64,000 nucleotides of DNA from Dryococelus australis (Eukaryota; Arthropoda; Insecta; Phasmatodea; Phasmatidae). Both the position numbers and the translations under genes were made by a program. How positions within the stretch are numbered: position 1 is the stretch's first letter; every line of letters begins with the position of its first letter. The notes below the pieces were generated by a model, which searched no databases, was not told where the DNA came from, and saw nothing but the letters and a program-made list of their open reading frames with translations. Below, one piece after another: positions 46,769 through 59,568 of the stretch. Where the stretch lies: assembly GCA_029891345.1 (NCBI GenBank), contig CM057003.1:7916709-7980708 (forward strand), in the 5' to 3' direction.

Positions 46769-47140
46769 TTAGTGTAGACATTCTACTACTGATGAATTTA
46801 CATTCCCCAGCAGTTTCATATTTTTTTCCAGACTTTTATCAATTGTCCACTTACGTATACTAAGTAATGCATGCAAAGAGGCACTTTTACGTGGGGATAG
46901 AGTGAAGAGTCTTTTTAATTTTATTCTACTGTGTTTAGACGTGTCGAAGACGTATCGTATTAGTTTCCATTTACATTGTTCAGTTTTGAAATCATCACGT
47001 TTGAATACTCCTTCGCCTTCTGTAGCTGTTATCGTTTCTTTGTCGACATCGATTCCCTGTAGTAAATTGATTTCATGGTGTATTTCTCTCCCTTGTTTGA
47101 GTCCAAGTTTCCAGCTGTACACGCGAGAGTTCGGGTACAA
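46769..47140 (-). CDS. Unrecognised ORF without ATG, 123 codons
   Basis: An open frame on the minus strand begins right after an in-frame stop at a TTG codon and has no early ATG. Its residue composition is charged and protein-like (for example KTEQCKWKLIRYVFDTSKH, then basic KRLFTLSPRK) rather than the low-complexity pattern of other frames here. I recognise no domain. It could be an exon, a gene relic or chance. No splice pair is obvious. Confidence 0.2.
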   Translation of the reverse strand: MYPNSRVYSWKLGLKQGREIHHEINLLQGIDVDKETITATEGEGVFKRDDFKTEQCKWKLIRYVFDTSKHSRIKLKRLFTLSPRKSASLHALLSIRKWTIDKSLEKNMKLLGNVNSSVVECLH

Positions 47141-47159
47141 TTATCGGTTTATATATACC

Positions 47160-47940
47160 GCCTAGCTGAAGTTTGCGGGCGGTGACGTCAAACGCAAAAA
47201 TTGAAAAGGGAGGGGGAAAAAAATACCCTGAAGCGGCGGTAGCTGGAAATTGCTTGACGCGCCAAGAAGTTGTGAGTTTCTCTCCGATGCAAGTTAAGGC
47301 TCCTAGCGATAATTCCCCGAAGGAAGGGAAGCCTCGCTAACGAGGACTTTATCAACGGCGCTGGAACCCCGAGATGCTGAAGGAGTGGCTCATTGGGTGA
47401 GGGAACGTTGGGGAGGGGGGGTGCGCAAACTTCCCCTCCCACCCCGCCCCTTCTTATTATGCGGTTTCCATCCTTCCCTCCTTACCCTTGAATCCTGTCC
47501 GAGGCCCCTGCGATGTGGGGCCTCGGGAGATTTCCTTCCTCCAGGCTTTGTCGATACAGCTGAAGAATGTTGACAATGCTCCCGCGCGCAGGCTGCCATC
47601 AGTCGGGGCGCTGATGTTGACTTTGCCTACTCCTCCCATCCCCCTACATATTAAACTTCCTTCCTCCCCTCCTACCATCCCTCCTGATGTTAGGACAGCT
47701 TCCTAGTGCTGTCGTTCGTGTGCTCGCTGTCGCATTATGCTGACGTAACCTGCTGAATTTAATAATCGGGTTGTGGCTATGTCGATGACAAAGCCGTGAT
47801 TCTACGTGTTTACATCTGCCGCAGACTGTATAACTTTTCTTTGGCGTGCGGGAACTAAATTAAAGTAACGAAAATGATATTATAATAATTATGGCTTCAC
47901 TCTACAGTTATGTAAGAAATATTTAGTTTGGCACAAATAT
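47160..47940. other. GC-rich block, unassigned
   Basis: Contains G and C runs and a perfect 9-bp-stem hairpin (cgaggcccc / ggggcctcg, 47,500-47,525). Overlapping frames on both strands follow from base composition. Confidence 0.4.
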
Positions 47941-48247
47941 CGACGTTCTAGCTAAGTCGTAGCCCAGCGTGACATAGCTACTGCCCGGGAAATTTTCGCC
48001 CATACCGAAAGTCGCATCGTGTCGGCGCGGGCCCCCACCCGATTCCCGGCGCACGTGCGGAGCTAACTTAAGGGTCCCGCCTGCCTGGAGTTCCCCCCCC
48101 CCCCCGCTTTTGAGGTCAATAAGCGCGCAAACTATAAGGTCTACATTGGCACGCGCTGTAAGTGCGCCATCGCCGCTACGCGCAGGCATGCAGTGGTTTC
48201 GTCGTGCTACGTGTACCTATGGGACTTCAAGCGGTGACCTCATCATT

Positions 48248-48335
48248 TTATTGGTGGAAAGTCTACAGCCCGTTTCAGCGCATGCCTCTTAAGTACTCCT
48301 GCGAGTATATAAGGCGAATGTTTCAAGACACAGCG
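48248..48335 (+). promoter_or_regulatory. Possible polymerase II promoter
   Basis: An inverted CCAAT motif (attggtgg, about 48,250) lies some 55 bp upstream of a TATA box (gagtatataaggcg, about 48,304) at the end of a CpG-rich block. The arrangement resembles the LTR promoter at 42,699, so it may instead be part of an unrecognised LTR. No coding exon is visible downstream. Confidence 0.3.
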
Positions 48336-48429
48336 CTTTGAAAAAGAAAATTTCAGCTGTGTTGGAGTGTTGTGAAAAGGCGTGTTTCTAAAGCGGGTGA
48401 CGCCCCGAGAGTAATTGACAAGCAAAATC

Positions 48430-49385
48430 TGAAATCAGTGTTCGTTTAGAAGGTCAGCACATTTGGTGCACGTCTAACAGTTTCACAGAGAAAACTGGAA
48501 TTTAGGTACATTGTAACGCAGTTCAATCGACAGGCATTTTTATGCGCAAGTTTGTGCTTTCGTCCAGATAACTGACAGATAACCTCTGTGCAAAGACTGA
48601 GCGTGATGAAGACAGTCTAAACTCAGTAAGGGATAACATGTTCTAGCCTACTGTTTTCCTCGTTTCTTTTTATCACTGTATCTAATGTCCGTATAAGTTG
48701 CAGCTATGTTTTACATTTTGAGTTTCATGCGTAGGCCTACTGTATAAGCACGAATAGCCGCACAGTATTCTTAAATTTTAGTTCTCATTTGCTGAAGTAT
48801 TGGTTTCGATAAATCATCTCTTTTACTGCAGATTAAAAAAATTTATATAGTTAATCGGAATCGCCACGGGTTTTACTTTTATTTTTCACTGGAAGTAATT
48901 AGTTGGGAATGGTACATCGGAACGATTATGCAAGTTACAATTTTTGGTAATTATTTAGAAGGAACAATTGCATTCTGTTGATCTCTCATAACATGAAATA
49001 GGCGAAATCTAAAATACTGTACTATTAATAACTGTAGAGTTTTAATTTGGCTACGTAGCTCATACTATAAAAAAAAAAAGGAGAAAATATATGACGTGCT
49101 TGCTGAAGAAAAATCGATAAAACTGATCAGATGTGGACGTTAGTTGCTGATGAAGGCGAAGTTGACAAAGATACCAACGGACAATTTAATGGTTTTAACG
49201 ACACCCTCAAGTATATGTCTAATAACTATTAGTAAACAGCAATCAAAGTGTACACTTATTAACTGTAGGAACATCCGCGGCGTACTTTTTTAGACTGTGA
49301 TGAATTATTGACAGTCTAGTTCTTCTGATCAATATACAGTGAGCTAGAGAGTATTGCCACCTGAACGAATTAATGTTCCCAACCA
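48430..49385. other. AT-rich, nothing recognised
   Basis: No gene or repeat identified. Confidence 0.5.
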
Positions 49386-49387
49386 TA

Positions 49388-50284
49388 CTCTAAAAAAAAA
49401 TTTGTAATTTTTACTGAGAAATTCGTTGTAATTTTACAAATGCTTGTAACAGTACACAGATATTTCTTGTAAAAATACTCGCTTGTAAAACTACAAAGTC
49501 CGTCTTTGTAATAGGCCTTAGGAAAGGTTTGTACTAAACCGAGCAGTATCCATGAGCTTCAGCAAACTGACGGACACTCAACAACGAAAAACCGTATAAA
49601 GCTGTTTGTGCAAAATCTATTGGTGATGTAAAGTGTAGCTGCATGCAGAAAGAAATGTATTGCAAGTTTGAATTACGGGAAGAAGAAGAAGAAAAAAAAA
49701 ACGCTCCAATAATCATAATAAAACGACAAGTTCAATAAAACGTGACCATATTATTCATTATTTATTAGTGTTTCCTAGCTACATTTAACTCTTAAATCAA
49801 CTCTTAATACCCCGTTGTTAAGAGGCGTCCAAATCTCTTAACTCAACAACTGAACTATTGAAAAGAATTACATGTACCTATTCTTGTAAACCGCATAACT
49901 ACAATATTATTTTGTATGCTCTTGCGCCTATATTTAACGTAAAAATAAGCGCCATTATTGTGAGTCAAGTTGGTAAAAGTACGGTATAGGTACGGTATAG
50001 TAATACAAGGGGTGTGAGTTCTGATCGCCATGCTGGTGAGGTAATTTTTTTTTGTTCAGTTGTTCTCTGTTACTATTTCATCACGATTTTTTAGAACGAA
50101 AAAAGTAGTATTATGTACACTTCTCAATAATGTAAGTTGTAATACAAGGCTATCATTTGTAATATCACAAAGAAATATTTTGCAGATTTTACAAGAAAAC
50201 TCTTTGTAGTTTTACAAAGGATTTTCTTTGGCAACTGAATTTCCAGGGATTTTTCTTGTAAAAGTACAAAAAGATTTTTAGAGT
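49388..50284 (+). repeat. Foldback-like repeat F, copy with both ends
   Basis: Outer ends actctaaaaaaaa and tttttagagtgc are inverted. Each end is followed inward by several hairpin-prone units of the type ttgtaaaa...tacaa. The left 300 bp match 46,140-46,402 in inverse orientation. No clear target duplication is seen. A SINE tail lies inside (49,795-49,852). Confidence 0.6.
49795..49852 (+). repeat. SINE 3' tail fragment
   Basis: The stretch ccccgttgttaagaggcg followed by tccaaatctcttaactcaac matches the tail of the SINE at 13,199, which ends atctctcaactcaactc. Confidence 0.65.
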
Positions 50285-50289
50285 GCATT

Positions 50290-53200
50290 GAAAATCAAGC
50301 ATAAAACGACAAATTAAATGGAACGCATAGATATTACTCATGAGATGCCTGCAGCTGAGAATTTCAAGTATATTGCGAAAATCAGAGCGATTGAAATAGT
50401 TCGTAAATTGCAGTGTGTCTATGTCTGTTTTTCCCTTTCTACTTTTGGTTATATGTAAACTCGGGTAGGTATTCATGGCTCCATTCGTGGTCAAGGTTGC
50501 CCATTCCCTATATACGGCGATGAACGCCTATTTGCATGAATTCCTTCCCCTGTAGGCGTCCGGGGATCAACCAGGAAATGCATCGAAGTTCCTTTCCTAC
50601 CACAGACTCGCACGTAACACTTATAATTAGAGTAGGTTGAAAAAAAAAAAAAAGTTTTCATTTCCTAAAATAGCGTGTTTTTTTTCCGAATAACTCCGGA
50701 ATGCTATAATGTAGGTATTTGGATATTTAACTTCGTCAATAGAAAAGTTCGGGGCGCAATTTTAGACGAGGAACTGCGAGTTTAATACAACAGTATTTTC
50801 TGAATTCCCAAAAGTTTCCGGTATGGTCGGTATTTATGGTGTTGTCGGTACGGTTTTATTTTATATGCCCATTCAGTATGGTGGTTAATGGTCAGCGTGG
50901 ATATCGTATGGTCGATGCATGTGTGGTATACCCCCGCTAAGGTCGATCTGGTCGGGATATTTTCTGTGTAGAAGGTGCCACGTGGTGTTGCAGCACCCCC
51001 TTTCTTAGGCAGGTTGCCAACCTCACAGGCCACTCACCCTTCTGTTTTGCATACGTACTTCCCCAAAGGATTTCGCGAAAACGGTTCACCTGTTACGATA
51101 TTCTGATTCTTAAGTCATGTCGACAAATCGCTTACAGCTAACTGTTCACATTTTTCGTGCAAAAGCAGTGTGGCAATCGCTATTTTCTTGATGACGAGGG
51201 ATAATATTACCAACCGCATTTCCACAGGTGTAAGATCTCCGTTCTACAAAACACTATTTACCTATTTGTTGCTTAATCGTGAGTAGTTCCTGATATGTAC
51301 TCTCAATGTCATTCAAAACCATGGTATTTAGGAGTGCAAAACTCCTTCTAATAGTCAATTTAGGGACAAAGTGGTACAGACATTTACGACTTATCTTTTC
51401 GTTAGTAGTAACCTGCCCGAATTTGTCGATGTTGCTCAGAAACAAGTTTTGTGTGTGTATATATATATATATATAAGTATATTATATTATCGTATTAGAT
51501 AAATAAATACTTCTCAAATCTTCCCTTTGCTTGAGAATAAGGTGGGGTGAGCTGTGCAATGAGTTGAGTTAAAGTAGAAAATGCTGGATATGTAGTTCTT
51601 GTGGGGGTTTGTGAATGTTAAATATTTGCACTACCTCGATCCTACTCTAGAAGCTACAGTTCACCATTACTATCAGTATGCCCTATCTTTACGCCAGCCA
51701 AAGAAACTGTAGGGTCTCAAATTATTCGTGTACGGTAATTAATGCATTTAGCTATTTTAAATAGAGCAAAATGACTTTGGTATCAACTGAGTCTCCATAT
51801 CTCGCAACGCCACTGTACTACTTGCTCGCATCATTCTTCAAAGGCACCTAGAATGTGATTGTGTAACAGCAGTGTTAAGAACTCGAAATTTCATAATGTC
51901 TCTTGTTTTTTTTTTTGTGTTCGCTGATTTTTTTATTATACACTTTTCCTTAGGGAATGGATCTCTTTGTACTACCTACATTCGAAAATATATGAAGTAA
52001 CAAGAGAAGTCGTGTTATTATAAGCACTGCCGTATACGAGCAAGAAAACATTAGTTTGATAATGTCCTATTCGCCTAATATTTTATTGACTTAAACGAGT
52101 TTCCATGTGATCCAATCAGTGTGAATACAATTGCTGAAGATCGTAATCTTCGTTGGGAATACAAATCTACATGTTTGAACCAAATGACGTATAATGTAGT
52201 TTGTATATGACGTGTTAGTTGCTTTTAGAGTGAAAAACATTTGAACTTTCTAAAAACTGCCCTTTATCGTATTTCCTGCACTAGTACTATATGTCTGAGT
52301 ACCACGTTTAACGTGAAGTAAAATGCGAAAACCCAAAAATTCGACAGCCTTGTAATGAATGCCTGAAAACTTATCGATCTCAACATTCTATATTTTATTT
52401 AAGTCATGTTTTGGTCTGAGAACTTGACACATTCATTTAGGAACAATAGCCAGGATATGCATGTTTTACGAGACATCTCATTAACTACAGAGATTATATT
52501 TAACTGATTTGTTGCTGTAAAGTATATTTTCAGTGGACAGATGTGAACTAACACACATCTTGACAACCGAGCTACTGGGTTGTGTTGCACAGACAGCAGC
52601 TAACCATGAAACTCAACTGCAGCGTGCCGATAGAAGTCAAACATCATTGGCAGAAATGTGATCGCTACATACACACTGGCTTCTCTGGTCGTGTGGAGTA
52701 TTGGTCTCGCATTTACATATTTTGCAGCAAGCCGATTACGATCCAAACAAATTGAAGTTAAATGTGAAGTTTTAGTTTCACTTAATCGAGCAGACGCTTA
52801 AAACGTACTGTGCTCGTTTACTAAAGCTCTCCGATTTGTCGTAGAGTTTGTTATAAAAAAAAAAGTTCCCTTTGGAAGTGTTTGCATATATATGTCTCTC
52901 TCTCTCTCGCTCTCTCTCCCTCTAGGATTAAGAAGTAGGAATAGCCCTTAGCTGAAAAAATAAACAATTTATAATAAAAAAAAAACTTTTTTATGTTATT
53001 TACAAATTTACAAAATTTTTTAGTTGTTTAGTGTATTCTACACTATACGTATACTGCCTAATTAATTGTCATCAATTATTTGTATGATGTAATGACACAA
53101 AATCATTTATAAAAAAAGCTGGGCGCTCTTGACACGAAAAACGATTGGTAAGGGAAGGAGAAGGTATGAATTGTGGGAGAATAGTCACGTGACTGTAGGA

Positions 53201-53959
53201 GCCGACATTGAACATAACCATCGGACACGGGGAAACTGCGGAAGCGTTCGCAGCTTTGGACGACAGCGGAAATCACAGAGGAAACGAATGAAGTTCTCAT
53301 CAGCGAAGGGTCTTGGAGTACGTCTCATCATGGGGTTTCAGTTTCCTTAACCCGCCAAAGGTTCGCCCCACCCCCTCTCTTCGAGCCACAGATAATGGGG
53401 GGGGGGGGGGGGGAGTTATTTCGACGGCTGGTGGCGGGTCATTATGGAAATTGTCACCGCTGGAAAAGTGAGCAGAGGGGTAGGGAAAGGGTGGCTCACT
53501 TCTAATAATGGGCAACCCTTTCCCCAACCCCCCCTCCATCCCTTAAAGCATTGTTAATGTCCTCGCTAAATACCATTTCCACTGCCGGGGCTGGAACAAA
53601 AGCCCTTCCACGCACGAAAAGGGGAACGACCGTGCGAAGTGCAAGACTTCGGCAGAAGGAAGAGGAAGAAGAAGAGGGAGTGACGAATAAGAACAAAGGG
53701 ATACGACGTAGATAAGCGACGGCGTTTGATGTTCGGAAGGAGGGTTCACCATGTTACGGCTGAACTTTTTTTTTAAGGTTAGGAATGTTTACAGCTGACG
53801 GTGTTTGGCTCCGTCCTAACATTTTTACCCGATTTTTCCACCAGGAGTTTTATTTGTGCATTTCTTGGCTTGTCGGCATAAAGAGCAAGGAATTTGCAAT
53901 AATTTTTTAGATTTCGCGAATTTGTTTCGTGGTCCTGTACCCATTTTGACTATCCTTAA

Positions 53960-53960
<1 letters not shown>
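50290..53960. other. No gene recognised
   Basis: Includes a CT microsatellite (52,892-52,925), a TA run near 51,461, a poly-G tract (about 53,398-53,413) and a GC-richer block at 53,110-53,760. Nothing else is supported. Confidence 0.5.

Positions 53961-53961
<1 letters not shown>

Positions 53962-54002
<41 letters not shown>
53962..54002. repeat. 41-base poly-A tract
   Basis: An uninterrupted A run. Such a tract can mark the 3' end of a retroposed copy on the plus strand, but the 200 bp before it match nothing I recognise. Confidence 0.9.
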
Positions 54003-54006
<4 letters not shown>

Positions 54007-54009
54007 AAA

Positions 54010-56160
54010 CTCAATAAAGAAACACAGTTGTGAGGTTTGAAGCATTTTAGCGATTGCCTCGTACTGATTTTATATTTACTAAGTAAAAATAATCATTTCT
54101 AAAAAGAGGCAATTAGAATTTCATAACATCTCTGATGTTGGCTTCGTAACTGGGCAGTGAAGAAATTTCACCCAGATGAGGAAATGTCAACAATTACTCT
54201 ATTTGCAAGATGCTCTCACGTTTACTGTTAAATTGGGGGAAAGTTTTAAGTTGACGGAGATTACATTTAGAAATCATATGTGTATTATTCTTATTACTAC
54301 AAAACGAGGAAATGCAAGTATAAAAATACTTTCAAATAACTTAAAATTATCAAGTATCTTAAAAAATATTGAGTGAAAAACATGCGTGAGTTTCTAACAC
54401 ATTAAATATATTTCATTGGCAGGTGCTTAAAGTTTTTTATTTCCGCTGACGTATGCGTAATGATAGTGAAACGTTTCGAATGTGGTATGTTTTTAAGTCT
54501 ATAATACAGCCTTCCTTTATTTACGCAGCATTATACATCCATCCTAGAAAAATAAACAACTCTTATTAAAAGCTGAGATTATCCAGAACTTCTTAGCTGC
54601 ACGAGATCGAAGAAAGCAAACGTTTATTTATAAATTACTTGGTTTTTGCAGCTACCAATCAAATCCCTAGAAACTGTTCTGATATACGGAAACAACAGCC
54701 CCGGCCAGGGTTGAAGGGAACTAGAGAAATTAAAAATAACTCGCCGCCCCTTCAGCGGTGGCTCCCTCTGGGTATTTCCTTTATCGTTAAGCGCAAATTG
54801 GGGATTATCGTGATTCCGCCTGGATCCTTCTTGATACGTGTCCAGGGTACCCGCCCCAACAAATTACAAGCTTTCCGCCCCTTGCAAAACTCGTGGCCTC
54901 ATCCATCTTCGGTGCCATTTTTTTTTCCCCCTCCTTTAACCTTCCTACGTTTTTTTTCCTTGTTTATCACGGTCCTTTTCTTCCGGGCCGAAGGAAGGGG
55001 GAAATTTTTTTTCCCTCGCTCTTTACTGTCACACTTTTGCCTATTTTTCGTCCATAGCCCGAAGTTCTCCGGATATCTTTATCAGCCGCCTTCCCCACTG
55101 CCACCCCCTGGTTACACACAAACGCACACTCTACCCCCTCTTAAAACCCTTCATACCCCTCCACCGCCCTGGATGTTGTCACGGGTGCAATCAATCAATA
55201 GATGTGTCCCTGGAGGCCTACCCCTAGCTTCCGCAACCCTCGTGGCTTCAAGGGCGGGGAAGAATTCTCCTTACTTTATCCTCCACAATGGTGAGATTTC
55301 CATCCCTTACGCGGTGTAAGTCAACAGCGTCACATGCGAGGGAGCTATGCGTAGGAATCTGGTGAAAAACACAAAAACCAGCCTGAACATGATCTGTGGA
55401 AGAACACGCCTGTTTCGTTCATTTTTGCGAATTGCAGAAGAACTTTGACGATCTTCAAACATGATGCACATTTTGCAAATGAGAGATTAATAAATACATT
55501 AGAGTGACCGGCAGTTATCTAGGCAGGTCTCAGCGCTGGAAAGCGGGATAGCGGGGTCGCCCCAAATAAAAGGGGCTGGAAAGGAGACACGCGCGCAGTC
55601 GCACCTGTGTACTGGCTGTTCGAAACACATCGGTAGCAGATAATATACGTGACTTAAGATGGAAGGGAATGGTAACTCGCTGAAATGCAGCAAAGTCATT
55701 CGCAGCAGAAAACGGGAAATAATAAAGACTCCGATACTAATTACCTTTACCATGGCTCGCCTTTACTAAAGCCATGATCAATTCAGTACATTTAGTTTTT
55801 TTTTTGTGAGGATTTGATATATAATACTGTTGAAAAAGAACTGCCTAAGTATTTTCATATGAAACGTGTTTACACAACTGCATCATAATGAAATCGAGAC
55901 AATGTTTATATAAAATATAAGGCATACAGAATTTTATGTACTTTGTCTATTCGCCTTACACGCTATGAAGTGCTTGCAGGTTAAAGGTTTTGTTATTAAA
56001 GCTGTACAATTTTTAATACTTGTGGGCCTATCCAATTCGGTAAAACGTGTCCACGACAATTGAAAGTGTTATGATATTTTACGGTGTAAAGTGCAATGTT
56101 TGCATGAACAATATGTATCTATTTATTTGCCTACTTCATATGTAACTGTAGCACTATAAC
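54010..56160. other. No gene recognised; long low-complexity frame
   Basis: A 226-codon frame at 54,639-55,319 is rich in Pro, Phe and Leu, from pyrimidine-rich DNA, and lacks domain motifs. I do not call it a gene. Confidence 0.5.
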
Positions 56161-56162
56161 TA

Positions 56163-56396
56163 TAAGCTGTCCACGGTAAAGTGAGCACTTTTGAAAGCCC
56201 TTTCATTTGGAATAATGGTCAAAAATGTTTTACTTTAGCCTTAGACATTAAATTCCGAGTGCGGTGGAATATACGCACAAGTGTTTATTACTTATAAGGT
56301 AATATTAATTTATAAATGTGGTTAAAGGATAAAAGATGGCTGAAAGAAAAAAGTAACTAGGGCCTCAAAAGTGCTCACTTTACCGTGAACAGCATA
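56163..56396 (+). mobile_element. Short MITE (family A)
   Basis: The ends ctgtccacggtaaagtgagc and gtgctcactttaccgtgaac are inverted, with TA on both sides. Internal parts (cattaaattccgagtg, agatggctgaaag) match the other family A copies in reverse order. Confidence 0.9.
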
Positions 56397-56904
56397 TAGC
56401 AATAATGAAATTCACGTCTGTCTGCTTCAGTTTTAATTAATGTGAATGGTCACCAAATGGAAAGAAAAAAGCTCGCCCGACGGTCACATCAGTAGCTAAA
56501 CAACACCTGTCTTAAAGTCAGTGATGCATTATTCCTGACCATCAGTTAGCCTGCATCATTCCTGGCAACAAACTTGCCTGTTATCTTACTCATTTTGGAG
56601 CTCCACCCCTTCTGTAAAAATTGCGTCATATTATTTTATTTGTGCGAGAGAAATGCTCATACGCGACGGATGATGGGTTTTGAAAAGTCGTTATTTACAC
56701 TGCTTGTTGTTTGTGTAAAAGCTTAACACTCTTTCATTTCTAATTACCATTATACTTTGTGCATTCCGGTAGACGAAACTTATAGGGGTTGAGCTAGTTT
56801 GTGCAAAATCAGCAGGTTTTCTCAGTATGCACCAGTGGGCTGACATCGCTGGCCAAGACATCTGTTAGGATAATTGCAAAATATATTCAACCAACAGTAA
56901 TACT

Positions 56905-57141
56905 TTGTCTGTTCACAGCAAAGTGAGCACTTTTGAGGTCTTGGTTACTTTTTCCTTCCAGCCATTTTTTCATCCTCTAACCACCTTTTTAAATAAATAT
57001 TGCAATGTAAGCAATAAACACAGTGTGTGTATTCCAGCTTACTCGGAAGATATCATCTAAGACTAAAATTAAATTTTTGTATTGACTATTGTTCCAAATG
57101 AGAGGGCTTTCAAAAGTGCTAACTTTACCGTGAACAGACTA
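56905..57141 (+). mobile_element. Short MITE (family A)
   Basis: The ends ctgttcacagcaaagtgagc and gtgctaactttaccgtgaac are inverted. TA follows the right end and the left duplication is decayed. The core matches 45,649-45,874 closely. Confidence 0.88.
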
Positions 57142-57143
57142 TA

Positions 57144-59566
57144 TCAACTTTATATAATACATAATATTAATATACATGGTGCCATTTGTCATGATTATTC
57201 ATATTTACAAATTTTAGTTTATAGGTAATTTGGTAATGAAGTTTAGCTGGAAATCATGTGTATTTTACTGCACGCCTTACCAATAATTACATACTTTCTG
57301 GCGATTCACTACATTCGTTATCTCAGCATATAAAGAAAAAAACACGAAATGCTGAATAAATACGTTTTGTTGAATCCCATTACACGCGTCTATGTAAAAC
57401 ACTTACTTAATATTGGCGTGACTTTTCTTGTATATTAATGTTCTTTATTGTTAACTATGTTGCTGTGTGGTTCATTACTTGTGTATGAAAGAACGCGCAC
57501 TATTGTTATAATGTGAAGTTGCCAAACTTTTGTCTCTAGGCTGTGCAGCGAATGTTTCCCGTGCTGCTCGTATACGACCGACCCACAGCGGTTGTCGCAC
57601 AGCCATTACCCAGTGTGTACTGGACACCCCTCGAGACAGGACGCGCCCAGATGTCTGCCGCGCCCTGTACCTTTCCTTTTAAAATCTCAAAACTTCAGAT
57701 ATTTTAACAGTGAAATTTAATTAGTGACCTATTGCATTACTCAAAGAATTAAAAACTCCTTGCAGCATAGTGACACTGTAAAATATTCTTGAAAGGTAAA
57801 AATTTCCGTATGTAAACTATTTAAAGACACAATAATGCATGTAATTAAAAGCGTGGTTTTGGAAAAGAAGGTGAATTTCTGTGTTCATTTGTTATAATAA
57901 TAATAATGCAAGGAACTTGTCACAAAATAAAATTTAGCAGGAAGTACAATAATCATAGACGTTCGTGATGTTTTGTAACATTATTGTTGACCATTTTGAA
58001 TGAATTTAGATGTGTTTAAACAATATAAATGATGGTTTTTGAAACCTATTTTTGAATTAATAGATTTATTTCGTGAAAACGCAATAATAAAGGGAATACC
58101 ACTGATAACCTATACCAATTTACATAGACGTACATTATACAGTCAAAGCAGTTCAAAATCATCGGTGCTATTGTTCTTTATATAAACAATGTATTCATTT
58201 GAAAATTTCTTAGTAGTTATATTTTATCAATTTACTGCAAAATTATGACTAAAATACACAAAAACGGTATATTTTTAATTGATTATTTTCCCAAAGTCTT
58301 GGAAAAATGCAGTTACAACCCTTTCCGGAAATAATGACGGAAACGCCACCTGTTTAACACACAAAGCGTTTTTGGTAACGACGGAAAACCTAACTTTCCG
58401 AATAGGTTTTCATTCTGAAATGCTACTTATTTCCATTATGTTAAACAATTCAATATCATCACGATTGTGTGGAATGTATTACCTCTTAAGTGTACTTTCG
58501 CCTGTTGTAATAAACTTGAAAGCATTCTCTATGGATATTTTCAAGTTAGGGTTCATATACTTGAAAAATGGAAACAATAACGCTACGAGGGAAAATTCAG
58601 CATTAAGTGTAATTTTTATTTTGCACACACAAATCACTATCCGTAAGCTGCACACACACACACAGCCATATTTTGTCGCCTGTGAAATGGCCAAGGTGTG
58701 CTTAATAGCCACTTTGTAAATCACCACCCGGTACTGGAATCCATACGAATCGGCCATTAGAACGCTCTAAATGGTCTGCAGAGCCATCTAGAATACTTTC
58801 CGCGAAATTCATGGTGATTTGCCACCGAGTGAAAGAAAATATCTTTTAATACAACTAGCGAAGAAAATCACAGCGAAGTGAGCACGTTGCGTAGCCATAA
58901 ATTAGAACAGTTGCTTAATTATAAATTTCTTCGGCAGTTTAACAGGAAACGTGAATTATTTTCTTGTGTATACTTTATAATTTGGTAGGGTCAAAAAAAC
59001 ATTTTAAAAATTCTAAAAACCCTTTAAATTGTATTTTGCGTTTTTTTCTTTAGTAGAAAGCATAATTTCAAATATCGATACTAAAAAAATGAATAAATAG
59101 AATTACCCTTTAAAATTTATTACAAAATTTTAGTTTAACGAATGAGCGAATGCAGTTTTCATCAACTAAAACTTTGGAATATATATGTATACGCCTATTA
59201 AAATATTTATTTACGTATAGACACATACACACATGTATGAAGTCCGTCATATATTTTCCAAACTATATAATAAACTAGGTTTATTTTGAAGAACAATTTG
59301 TGGCTGTTATTGATACGACAATAGTTAACGCTTATCGACATGAGAAAGATTTTTCTAAATGAATCACTTATCTACTACTAATAATAATAATACAATAAAG
59401 CATTTTTACCTTATGTGCAAAAAAATAATCGTAATTAAATACAATCTCTAAGTTTTAGAATTGGTTTTATGTAGTGGTAATACACTCATTGCCATAAATA
59501 TTTCTACAATATAAATGCATAGTTGGATATATATATATATACACTGAAACAGAAGGAGATATTTAG
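57144..59566. other. No gene supported; one CpG-rich segment
   Basis: 57,538-57,680 is CpG-rich and follows cttttgtctctag, a good splice-acceptor consensus. All three frames are nearly open, so coding cannot be argued. The 146-codon frame at 58,279-58,719 starts at TTG and shows no motif. Confidence 0.35.
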
Positions 59567-59568
59567 TA

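Noticed and set aside
54639-55319. Longest but one open frame (226 codons)
   Set aside because: It is Pro/Phe/Leu-rich from pyrimidine-rich DNA, with no domain motif.
58862-58890. MITE end-like cagcgaagtgagcac
   Set aside because: Only one short end is present, with no partner or internal match.
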